Source of the DNA: Glandiceps talaboti
Taxonomy: Eukaryota; Hemichordata; Enteropneusta; Spengelidae
NCBI RefSeq assembly: GCF_964340395.1
Contig: NC_135569.1
Location: 8,528,540-8,592,539, forward strand
Direction: 5' to 3'
DNA: 64,000 bases
Below are positions 24,063 through 36,884 of the stretch, in pieces. The position numbers were made by a program, and so were the translations under genes. The notes under the pieces are model-generated. The model did no database searches and was not told the origin of the DNA. It saw only the letters and a program-made list of their open reading frames with translations. The first letter of the stretch is position 1; each line of letters opens with the position of its first letter.

Positions 24063-24889
24063 TAATACCCCAGGTTAAATAAGTGGCCCCAGAGTCAGAA
24101 TAGCTAGGTAACCGTATTTGGGATGGTGGCTTTAATGGTGGCTCACCCTGGACTCTCTGGTTGTAACCAGTCTGAACATAAGAGTGTAGTTTATTATCAG
24201 TAAGTCCCAGTGTGGGAAGGTGGCTTAAGTCAGAATTAGATTTTAAGCCAGCTTGAATTTTGATGTGAGTGTTAATGCAGTTGAGCTGACTCTGGTCCCC
24301 GTTGATAATATAATTCTCATCATTGTCATGATTTGAATTAAGATACGATGTGTCTTGGGGAATAATCTCCCTGAAAATAAAAGGTTTTGAAATCTCTGAG
24401 AGAGGCTTACTCCTGATCTCCTTGAAATAATAGCAGACATATGGGTTCTTTTGTTCAATGTAAAATAACTAAAAGTGTTCAAAGTGTATGTAAACATTTG
24501 ACATGTATATGCTGAATTTGAGAGTAGTTATATGCGAGAACAGGCGCACCTTTTCATTTACCTCCATTTTCACCATTTGACTTTCTATACGACATAACAA
24601 AATGACTTAAATTAACTCAAAGTAACAAATGTGTATGTTAGGATTTACATGTACATGTCTAGTAAAAAAAAATTATTATCCAATACAAATACAAAACAAT
24701 ACAATGGAAAAGGATACACTACAGAATGTACATGAATTACAAAAGGAAAGAGGAATGAGGGTTGGTTAACTTAATTAAATAAATTAATACATAGGATTGA
24801 AAATAATTACAATTGATAAAGATTAATATAATTATATTTTGCATAGAAAGATGTATGTGATGAAAAGATGACGCGACAAAACCAAATTA

Positions 24890-25256
24890 CAGCTGTCGAC
24901 ATTAGACCATGGACAAACTGAACCTGTTGCAAACAAGGAAAGTAAACATTTGAATTGGATTAATAACACTTGGCTCAGCATGTTGGAAGCACAGATTCTT
25001 GTATATTCCATCATTTGATAAGAATAGTTTTATGGCCACTTTACATAATAGTTCATGTTCACAAACAAATTTCCAGTTCCCCTGGCATTTCATGTACACA
25101 TAAAGAGGCCATAAAACTGTTCTTATAAACCATGAAATGTAATACAAGTCTCTGCTGTTCCAACATGCTGTGCCAAGTGTGATTAATCCAATTCATTTGT
25201 TTACTTTCCCTGTTTGTAATAGGTTTCGTTTGTCCAAGGTCTGATGTCGGCAGTTG
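24890..25256. mobile_element. MITE family 6, second copy
   Basis: Left arm CAGCTGTCGACATTAGACCA, right arm inverted CAACTGCCGACATCAGACCT. Flanked by TA on both sides, 367 bp. Confidence 0.8.
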
Positions 25257-25741
25257 TACTTAAATCTAGTCTCTACTCACATGGAATGCCAGTTTTATGA
25301 CATGTAGTTTCTTTTACTCTTATGTTGTGTTTATTTTGTCTACTTGTTTTTAAGTAGCTGTTCAGTTTGTGGTTTTATCTATGTCAAACCACAGACATTA
25401 CCGGTACTCTCCGATGTCTATGAGAATATGGTTACATATAAACCCTTCACAACATTCCAGTGTCCATAAATGATTAAGTGTGTTCACTGACAAACAAACA
25501 TCCCATTACTATTCTCTTCAATCAAACTTCAAATTCCTTTTACCATGATGTTTTCTGGACATTTCATATGTTGTTGACAAGTAAAGATAAGGCCATGTTT
25601 TTGAATGAAAAGAATTAATATACAGAAACTTTCAATTGTAAATTCTCTGAGAAGTTTTGTTGAAAAGCGTCCTCTATATATAGACGCTTAAACAAATGTC
25701 TTTATTTATTTGCTGCAATGGTTAAAGGAAAATAGCACTAG

Positions 25742-25825
25742 TTAAAATGACACAACCAATAAAAGCTTTTACTCTAGTGAAAGTACTTAGGTAAAATCTC
25801 AATTAAACTATTATTATAAGGCCAA
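25742..25825 (+). repeat. Truncated copy of MITE family 3
   Basis: Matches only the left end (TAAAATGACACAACCAATAA, then GCTTTTACTCTAGTGAAAGT). Confidence 0.5.
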
Positions 25826-25849
25826 ATAAAAAAAAAATGTTTGGTTCTG

Positions 25850-26225
25850 GTTAACCGAACCCCCACTACGCAGTGCAATACCAAAAACATTATAGCATCC
25901 CTGCATGCTAATTATATGCAAATGAGGACACAATCGTTCATTCTTACTCAAACGCATGTGATTGCTGTGTCATTTTTACGTTATTTCGATATTTTGGATA
26001 AAACATGTAATAATAACAGAACCCCATGCCATGCGAGTTCCAGTGTGGGTACTCATGGGGTATTTGCACTCATGCTTGCAGTGTGTTCTGCTGCACTTTC
26101 ACTTGTAAAACACTGTAATTAAAAGTGTAAAGCTGGAGTGTAGATACTCTAAGTACACCACACTTGTACTCACACATCACGGGGTTCTGTTATAATCATG
26201 CAATCTGTCAGACATTTTGTAGAAA
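25850..26225. mobile_element. Fold-back family 2 copy
   Basis: Inner inverted repeat TAATAACAGAACCCC (26010-26024) against GGGGTTCTGTTATAATCATG (26181-26200). The stem interior carries CAGTGTGGGTACTCATGGGG. The same unit is at 43100-43500. Confidence 0.65.
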
Positions 26226-26229
26226 AGGA

Positions 26230-27580
26230 AGTTTAATAGTACCTCTTTAACTAGCATGATTTATTATCGTCAGTGATAAAACAACATAGGCAATTATAGC
26301 AGACTACACCTATATTTTATGTTTACACTTATCAACACATGGATCTAATATTGTTACATGTTTATGGTTATAAATTCCAGGAATTTTTGACTGCAGGTCA
26401 AATATATAACCAAAGCACATCGTTGTATAAATAATCCGGTAGGACACCATATTTCCTTCTGTCAATACTAGAAACTGTCAACTCGGAAATTGAAATGTTA
26501 AGATTGATGACCTTCTGGGCAGGATAGTGTTGGTGGATTCAAATTGGGTAGAAGAGTACCAAAATGTATAATTTCCTTTTATTTCAAAACTTGTAAGGCC
26601 TTCTGAAAGTCTTTGGTGAGATATATCTGTAAATGTAATCTTGAGGGGTCACTGTGTAAATTTTTGGAATAGTGGTCAATATGATTAAAAATGAATCCAT
26701 AACAGAATCCAAAATGGCTACTGGGTACAAATTGTGTTCATTGGTGGGAAAATAAAAACTTGTCAAAACAAGATGGTGAAATCCAAATTTCTATTATTAT
26801 TTCAAAAGAACCAAGAACAAGCAAGGTTCGGAAAGATTTGAATAACTTTGACTTTAAGGAAATCCATTCTACTTTTAATAATATGTACAAATACATCTAC
26901 ATGTATATCACAAAGTGGCGATGTGTACAAACAGAGTCCTGAATTTGAGTTGTGTTTGGTCGTTCACATTGTCATTTTTGTGCACCTATGAATTCCATTT
27001 ACAGTTCTGTCAACCTGAAATCATTTCAAATGTGACCCATGATAATCAGCTGTGGATAAAATGAGTCAGTTTAGAATTCTGAAAGACTTGAGTGCAGTAA
27101 TGCGCAATGAAAGATTCACTCATAATACATGAAACAATTTGTGAGAATAGTTACTAAAAGGACCCATCATCAGAAATGACACAAACGTCTGTTGTTGAAA
27201 ATAATATGTATAGAATGTAACAAATCGATGTCCACTGAAAAGAATATAGCATTTAGGAGATAATTGTGCTGTGTAATCCAAGTATCAATGCAAACATAGA
27301 GTGTAGGAACAATCGACATGTGTTTCTGACGTATTTACAAAATTGAATGTTCTATTTCTTGATGGTGTATGTACAATAACTATATTGTGTCGTATTGATC
27401 TGGCTACTATGAATAGTATCATTAGTTATGCTGAATTGACAAAAATTCTAAAGAAAAGTACATTTCCTTGGTGCGTTCATTTCTCCACATCGCTATCAAA
27501 TGCTTGATGTACATGTATGACACATGTAGTTTCCATGGCAACCATATGCTATATGTTGCAAAATGGTGATAGGAAAGTAA
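26230..27580. other. Gene-free stretch
   Basis: No coding signal and no clear repeat. AT-rich, probably intronic. Confidence 0.3.
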
Positions 27581-27585
27581 TTCTC

Positions 27586-28065
27586 GGTTCCTGAAATAGA
27601 ATATTACTACCTAGGCACATCAGCAAACATTCGATTTCTCCGTCGACATCATACATGTAACTTCTACTCAACGTGCTTCAAATGCATTACTATGGACACA
27701 CATGAAAATAAGTCGACCTTCTTGTTCTATTTTGGCCCTGAAATAGAATATTACTGCCTGGGCACATCATAAAACGGAACATACGATTTCTTCGTCGACA
27801 TCATAACTTCTGCTCCACGCATGTATTTTAAATGCATTCCTATGGGAACACATGAAAATCAGTCAACCTTCTTGTTCTATTTTGACCCTCTAGCATGATG
27901 TAAAATCCTAATGCAGGTACTGAGAATAAGTCAACCTTCTTGTTCTATTTTGACACTCTAGCATGTGGTAAAATACTGTTGCAGGTACTGAGAATGAGTC
28001 GACCTTCTTGTTCTACTTTGACCCTCTAGTATGATGTAAAATGCTATTGCAGGTACTGAGAATTG
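27586..28065 (+). repeat. Nested tandem repeats (155-bp x2, then ~70-bp x3)
   Basis: CCTGAAATAGAATATTACTR opens two long units. AGTCRACCTTCTTGTTCTAT, then TTTGACCCTCTAGCATG and GCAGGTACTGAGAAT, repeats three more times at shorter spacing. Confidence 0.8.
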
Positions 28066-28622
28066 GACAATTTGGTTTCCAATTGACCTCTAGGTCGTTA
28101 CTTTTTGATGGAAATCAACAGTGGATTTAAAAATTATACATACTAGGCATTCATAATTAATTACATCAATACCAGAGGGCAGTAGCACCAACTTGTATTT
28201 TCTAACATGTACAGAACAATTACTTGCACACACACACAGAGTAAACACCCTCTGTAATAACTAATCCTACGTATAGCTATCAAGAGCAGTACCACACTGT
28301 AAATAAATGAAATTTTCAACAAATAAATCTAATGCAAGAAGTTATTAATTGTCTTGAAAATAAATAGACCATGTACTTTATTTTTGCATAATTCTGTGGG
28401 AGGTATTTTGAAATGTATTTATCATGTGAGTTATTTCCATGCTGTAATGTTTTCATCTGTGAGCATTTTTCATATTTGTGAAATTTAAATATGTCAATTT
28501 GCGTTATGGTACAGTTATGCAGTAACTGCATTCTTCCTTTTTTAATAACACACTCATTTCAAAGTGAGAATTCTTTTTTCTGTAGTTAGTTGTGATGATT
28601 ATTTCTTTCTTTATGTGTATAG

Positions 28623-31600
28623 ATGACAAAGTATGAGCGGACGACCTTTGACGATGGGGATGGAGACGCCGATGCGGGCAGCACAGCAAGCCTTGACCAT
28701 AACCAACCAGATGTTACATTCAGAACACAGCCAACAAGGCCTAAAACACTCCTATCCACATGGAAAGAGCTATCACTTTTAGAAAGGATATTGTTTATAT
28801 TTACAGTTGTTCTCTTAGTTACTGTTGTGGTGCTGGTCTTAGTTATAGCATATAATAAAAACACAAGTAAGTAGACTGCATATTTAATTAGCTAATTTGC
28901 ATATTAACAGGGTTTTTATATTTGCATGTTTTATTGGCTTTTCTTGAATTTTTATGACCCTCCTGTAATGATAAAATGTTGCTATTCAGTTTATTAGTGC
29001 AGTTATACATGTATCTCCATTTCAGACCTTGAAAGCATGTACTTAATATATGAGTGAGTGAATGAATACATGAATGGATGAATGAATGGATGGATGGATA
29101 GATGAATCTCTATTTACCTACAAATAAGAACAACAAATCGCACATCCAGTTTAGTTTTTACAAGTGTGTACATGTCACAAAAATAAGTAGGAGAAAAGCT
29201 AGAAAAATAGTCTGTCATAAACTAATCTTAATCACTCATACAATTAGTATGTATACAATTAGCAGCTGCTGTTGTCATAAAGAAATAATTATTATTAGTA
29301 GTAGTATAATGAGGGAAAAAAACAAGAAAGATTGTAAAGTCTCAAGTGTGAAAGAGCTGGTATGTATTACAGTACCGGAATCCACCCATATAGTTAAAAA
29401 ACGTTATTAACATAACACATATTGACCAATCAGAGATGTTTTATTCCAGCCACTTGTGTCAATCAAAGCATATTGTTCTATGAAGGAAATTTTATTTAAC
29501 AGTCCTTAAAATAATTAATGCCGAAATTTGTATATTTACAGTTGTAAATTCATATTTACAGTATGTTCAGTGTAACTATGTCAAATCTTAAGCATCCCAC
29601 ATTGAATGTGACTTTTTTGCATAATGTCATTGTTCACATGGCAGTCTTTAATTCGTAGATTTCTGCTTGGAGTCAAAGATTTGTTTGAGAGGCTCTGTAT
29701 TACTGGTTAGGTTTATTGTAGATTGGAACCCCAGACATGGATGTGTAAATGAAAAAAAAAAGCTGCACTTTAAAGCAAATCAAGTCTTACAAAGAAAATA
29801 ATCCTTCACGTTAGGTGTGTGTAGTTAAAACCGCAGGTAGACATGCATAATTGAAACTACTGTTGCACTTTAAAGAAATTAAATCGTATACATGTATGTA
29901 TGTATGTTTGTTCACAGGTTATTGTTTGACGCCAGAATGTATTACCATAGCAAGCAGTGTACTTAGTTCCATGGATACCTCCGTTGATCCGTGTCAAGAT
30001 TTCTTTAAATATGCATGTGGAGGCTGGATAAAACATCATCCAATTCCAGATGGTAATTCCAGATGGAATACTTTTGGTGTCCTGTGGCAGGAAAATCAAC
30101 TAGTTATGAAGAATGCCTTAGGTATGTAATATAGCAGTGCTAGATGTTTGTGACTTTCAGGGTTTCAACTGGAATGCACTGATGACAAATTAGACAGACA
30201 TGGATTGGAAATTAAATTGGTTGTCCGTCCCTTGTGATCCATCAGTACATTTGTATTTACAGTCAGGAATATTTCCCATCCCAAGCGAGAGACTGTATAT
30301 TGCAGTATTAGAATACATACATTTTCGCACAAACAGACTCAAGAAAACGTAAATGTAGTAACTGAGTTTTATTTTCATGTACCTATGATTCACAGACTGC
30401 TTAATATTTAGTACTACATTGAGAATGTATGTTTGGAAATTGTAGTTCTTAGGATAACATGACATTCAATCATACTAAGCTCTGTTTCCTTTGGGGTTTT
30501 TTGGGAGGGGTGAAGGGATATGCTTGTGTGGTTGGTATACGGTAAATGTTCTTTTTTGAAAATGTGGCAGCCCTGAAAAGGGATGTGTACTGTGACTTTT
30601 GATTGTATAATCAAATGCCTTTGGCCTCGGGAAATAGCATGTGTGTGTGTATGTATGTACATGTATGTATGTATGTATGTATGTATGTATGTATGTATGT
30701 ATGTATGTATGTACATGTATTTATGTATGTGTGTGTGTGTGTGTGTGTGTGCGTGCGTGCGTGCATGCATGCATGCATGCATGCATGCATGCATGCATGT
30801 ATGTATGTATGTATGTATGTATGTATGTGTGTATATGTGTGTCTGTCTGTATATACACAGGATCTGATCATATTCAGTTAATTATGTTCTAGGCCACAGC
30901 CACAAATATATCATGAAAAGAGAATTGTGACTAGGTGAATGAATCACACATGAAATTCCTGTCAACTTATCCAAGCTAATTCCAGACTCTGTCCCAATAA
31001 AAGTGCATGTTCAGTTAAAGAAGTCTAAGTGGAGAAATATATGCATGTTGATTATACCATGGCGAGACAGCTTCCGGGCAGGATGATTATTCCATGGAAA
31101 AAATAGCTGCTGGGCAGGATGATTATACCATGGAGAAATAGCTTCCAGGCAGAATAATGTATAATTTGTCTTCTGTGGAGAGAGTCAGATCCCTAAGGAA
31201 CCAGAATGCTATTGGCATTTTGTAATTAGAATTTCGTCAAAGCTGTGACTGTTTTTTATAACAAGGCAACAGACATTATCCTCCTGGACGTCGTTGATGT
31301 ATTAGTATTATGATATTAATCTCTCTGATTATAACAGCCAATTAAACTTTATGATCACAGATTTATGGCATCAATTTATTTTATAATACATGTAGATAAT
31401 TATATCTCATAAGAGTAAATTGGTATAATTCTATAACTAATAGTTTATGGATGCAAAATTATAGATAATACAGTCCTTAAAAAGTAGTAAAATCATTGAT
31501 GTTTTAAATGAATATTTATATTAGGTTGAGGTCATATAACGGACAGCACATTACTCAATGATTACAACTAATGACAGACAAGCATTAACAAGCAGAATTT

Positions 31601-32453
31601 GGTACAAAGAGGGAAAATAAACAGTTGGATTGGATTGGATTGGATTAATAACATTTGGCACAGCATGTTGGAAATAGAAAAACATACGATGTTTGAGAAG
31701 AGCAATACTGTAACAGTGAATGTGAGTTATTTTGCAAAGAGACCATAAAACTGTTCTTATCAAACCATGAAATGTAATATAAGTCTCTATACTGCCAACA
31801 TGCTGTGTTAAGTATTATTAATCCAATTTATTTGTTTACTTGTTCCTGTTTGTAACAAATTCCACTTGTCAATGAATGCTTGTTAGTTATTGGTTGTACT
31901 TGTAGAAAGAGCAAATAATACAGTTATATTTTACTTCTTATTTTGAAAGTAATATTGCAAGATGTACAAGTGGTACATACTGAGATAACATAGTTCCTTC
32001 AAATTAATTAGTATAATCACTGATGTTTCACATGAGTTTCTTTACAACAGATATCATGAAACCTGAAACAAAATGTCACCAGGGTCAACAGAAATCTTAC
32101 TAACATTTCTACATTTTATCGTCTGGCTAGAGAAATATCAAATTATTATTCTGTAGTGTTATTGTACAGTAGTCGCTAGTCATACCTGCAGTTTAAGGTG
32201 TTGTCTTCGCTGAAATCATTATAAGAAAGGTGTTGGAAATTAGCTTCATTACAAATAACATGCACACCTTAAGACTACATAGCTTTGGGCTAATAGAAGT
32301 AATATACAACTGAACTCCCAGACGTTGTTTGTTTATAACCAAACTCGTCAGACTTTGTTTGTTCATTCACTTTGTGTGTATTTGTGTGTGTGTTTGTGTA
32401 TGTAGTATAATTGTCTCTGTCTGTCTCTGTATGTCTATCTGTCAAACTGACTG

Positions 32454-32517
<64 letters not shown>

Positions 32518-34631
32518 AAGTGTTTGTCTGTGTCAAGTGTGTCTGTGTCAAGTTTAAGTCTACGTCTGTGTCAAGTATGTGGTTGTGTCCATCTGTCAAC
32601 TGTGTCTGTGTCAATTTTAAGTCTATCCGTGTCAATTACATTGTACATGTATGTGGCTATGTTTCTGTCGATGTGAAGTGTGTGTCTGTGTCTGTCAACT
32701 GTGAATGTGTCAAGTATGTAATTCTTTGTTTACATGGAGCTCTAGGTAGCCATATCTTTTTGCTGTTTTTATTAATTTGTACCCATCTTTTAGTGTAATG
32801 CTTCACCAGTTTTAATTCATTAACACAATTTCTATATTTTCAGAAAGGCCATATAATGAATCACACAGTGAAGCAGAGAAGAAGGCCCAAAGGTATTATC
32901 TTTCATGTATGGACAAGAAGAAAATTATTGAAGACTTAAAAGCAAAGCCACTTCTAGAGGTTGTTCAAAAGGTCCGTACTTTCCATCTAGTCAAAGTCTC
33001 TATTCTTGGTAAGAGGGGGTGAGGAAGGGTCACTGGTTGAGGGTGCTCAGTAGAACTATAATAATTAATAATTAATAAGGTAGTCATGGTAAAGCTTGGC
33101 TATTACACCAACATTGAGGGCGCTCGGTAGAATTAACTCATTAATAATTAATAAGGTAGTCATAGTAAAGCTGGTTTATTACGCCAACATCGACAAATGC
33201 AACAGCCAAATGATCACATATATTGCAAAGATAATATCAGGAATTCATACACAAGTGAACAAAAATGTTCAAAAATGTATGCAAATATATCTAACAACAT
33301 GACCGCGCCCATAGCAACAGCCAAATGATCGCATATATTGTAAGATAGCAACATGGTTAGATAGGCAACTGGATAGTCATTCAGCAAATGAACACCTATT
33401 GTTAGCATGGACTAGCATATGGATAAACATTTAAAAACTGTACAGTTGTGCTAAAACGCCATTTGCGGTATTTTTTATGTTTGACAGATTGGCGGCTGGA
33501 GTATTTTTGGTGAATGGAATGAATCAAATTTTGACTTTAACCACACTTTGCGAATACTTCAAAGTGATTATGCCGTTCAACCTTTCTATTCTGTCTGGGT
33601 TGGACCAGATGATAAAAATTCATTATCTAACATTGTACAGGTTGGTATTACTTTCACAGTTCATTTATAAATATTACTCTGGTAATTGAGCCTTCAGTTT
33701 TCTAAGATAGACACAAACTAAAACTATTGTCGCGACATGTTGATACAAGAGTGATAAGCTATTGAATGGACATTGGTTTAAATATAGTCTCAGTAGGGAG
33801 GCGTATCTGAAAACTAGTTTATTTATAGTTCCATAAACTTGCAGTGTACTGTTTTGGGACTTCCAATGTTTACACTATATTGATCACAGGGTGATTAGAT
33901 TCACCCAACACAGGAACTGCTATCACCCACTTGTGTAATCTAACACATTGAACAACAACAGTTTAGTTTGTGTCTATCTTAGTCTTAGTTACCCAGACTC
34001 TTGCCACTGGGGGCGCTGTCTACGAGAGTCTGGGAAAACCACATTCCTACTATATATCTCTGGGAGCAGTGCATGCTGGGGAATACTACACATCCAGTGT
34101 TGCATGCTGAATGATTTAGGCACCTACCTTCAAAGCTAGTTGTCTAGAATGCTGATGATAAGAACATCTAAAAAAATCAATGTGAAACATCATTGACAAA
34201 GTCTGTGTTTGTAACTCAATACTCAAAGCTAAAAAATATATAAAATGTTTGTTATATAATAAGAACAATTTTACACATTTATTATGCTTTTTGCAATTTA
34301 TTGAGTTACAAACAAGGGCTTCGTATATGTTGTTTCACATTGATTTTTCAAGTAGGAAGTCATGATGAAATTGTTTCATATATTATTAAAATTAAAAATC
34401 AAAAATAAATACCCAGTCCTCATCCATATGATCACTTTAATCAAACACTCCTAATAATTTCATAATTATTTCATTGTTATTTTTGCTTTGTCTTTTTATT
34501 ATCCACTTATTATCCACCTAAAAATGAATGATTTTCATTACGACAGAAGAGATACAACATACTAGAAATTATGACAATGAAAAGTGATTTTGAATGTTTT
34601 TACCACCCATAAGGGGAGGTTATGTTATGCT

Positions 34632-34680
<49 letters not shown>

Positions 34681-36834
34681 GTCCATCTGTCTGTGGGAAT
34701 GATATCTCAAAAACTATAGCACTGATACTAATGAAACTTGCTACACATCTTCTGCAGTTTGTGTATCACGACTTATCTTATTTTGTTTTTCTCTGCTGTA
34801 GATTGATCAGGCAGGCCTTGGTTTACCAGACAGGGATTTCTATCTTAAGAATACTTCCCAAGAAGTAAGTAGATAGCACTTATATGACTCAGACATAATA
34901 TACTACACAAATTTTAGCTCTCACTTTGCCAAATCTGGTGCGCCCTCTTGTGGTGGTTACCTAAGAAATGGCTGGAACTTCAGTATTAAACCAGAATATG
35001 GTGTATTGTATATAGTCTTTGATAGGTAGCATGTGAATAATTAGAACAAAGGGCAAGGATATATATGGAGCTACAATTAGATATTATTCCCCGATATTTT
35101 TCTTCGTTCAGCTGAGGTAAATATGAGTGACTTAAGGGGTCTTTGTCACTACTCTTACTCGTCCAGCGACTTGTAGTGAGAACCCTTAGGTTAAGAGTAT
35201 TTTCCGGCTGAATGAACAAAAATATTGGAGAATAACATAGTTATACCAGCACCAGTAATATCAAAGAAAAATTAGGGAAAGTAATGACAGTTTTGAACGT
35301 TTTTGACTCATAGTTCGAACACAGTAGAGCCAGTGACATAGAAACATGTTGTCGCGACGTAGAACAACCAGAGTATGTATTCCTCTTCTTTTTTTTTAAC
35401 TTGACTCATTAGTGGCATAAGGTATTTCACTCTCTTTGTGCAGATTCTAGATGCTTATTTGATATACATGAGAACTGTGACGACATTAATGGGAGCTGAT
35501 ATCAATGCAACAGAGGCTGAAATGGAAGAAATCCTTCAATTTGAAATTGATCTAGCAAACGTAAGTATTTCCATATTGTATTACAGCTAAAATGATGTAG
35601 GCTTGGTGTTTCACTCATGGGACAGTACAGCATTGGGCATTTCCACCATAGCAAAAGTGCGTAACAGACTTGTGAGCGAAAGTTGTTTAGTTTAATGAAA
35701 AGCCTCTGAAGGCACACCCGAAACATAAATGTATGAAATAATATCAAGGTATCTTGGGGCACATTACTTTAAAGTAAAAACAAATGAAAGTATATCATGG
35801 CCTATGAGGGCGCACTGCCACAAGATACAAACTGAAAATGACTGAAAACATCTAGGCTGTGAGGGCGCACTACTTAAAGTACATGTGGAAGATAGAAAAT
35901 CTAGGCATGAAGGTCACCAACATGTAACAAATAAAAGAGTAAATGCTACAAATTTCTGTGATACATAAATTTAACAACATGTTTTTTTGGTTTTTAAAGT
36001 TAGAGGTATCTTCAGACTGCCTCGCAAATGCTGATTTATCAATGTGATGGGCGAGAAGCTGACATTGTGAAAACAGTGACACTAATTTGTACAATATCAT
36101 AAATTGATGAGTAATGTTTTTGTTTTTCCATTTGAAAGGTTACCCTGCCAACAGATGAACGCCGTGATGAGGAATTACTCTATCATCGTCTCAAATTGAC
36201 AGATCTACAGGAAATGGCTCCAGCGGTCAGTTGACTTTTTGATAAAATCTTCATAGTTGAAAAAATGGACTACAAATTGTTACAACCCTGAGTTGTGAAA
36301 TTTTTGCAAAGTCACGTGAGAAATAGTAAGATTTGATGAGATTTGATGATCAAAACAAGATGGCAGAATATAGTGTAGAACACAATGTCATCTATATATG
36401 TGTAAAGTGCAATCAAATCGATGAGAAATCTCTGTTGACCTCTACGTAGATTGTAACAACCTGAACCAGACCAAAACAAACAAACAAAATTTCAAGATTA
36501 TAAAGATTTCCAACCTTGTTTTGAAATTGGTAGTTATCGGAAGTACACAATTTGTTTTTCTTGGCCATAATCTAAACACTTGGGATTGAATCCTTGGCCC
36601 TTTGATCTATATTGATATCATCACAGATTCAACTCTTTGTTTTTGCAGTTTGACTGGTTGACAAACACACAGTATTTATTTCAAAAAGTTGGAATTGATG
36701 ATGTAGAAGGGGATGAATCCATTGTTGTCTACGCACCACAGTACCTACGGGATGTGTCTAGTTTTATTTTAAGAACACCGCCAAAGTAAGCCCACAAGCA
36801 TATATTGGCCTTTTACACCTCATATGTGAAAAAT

Positions 36835-36884
<50 letters not shown>

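Noticed and set aside
23659-25147. Several 60-107-codon frames on both strands
   Set aside because: They fall in the MITE family 6 arms, and the same frames recur in both copies because the arms are repeats.
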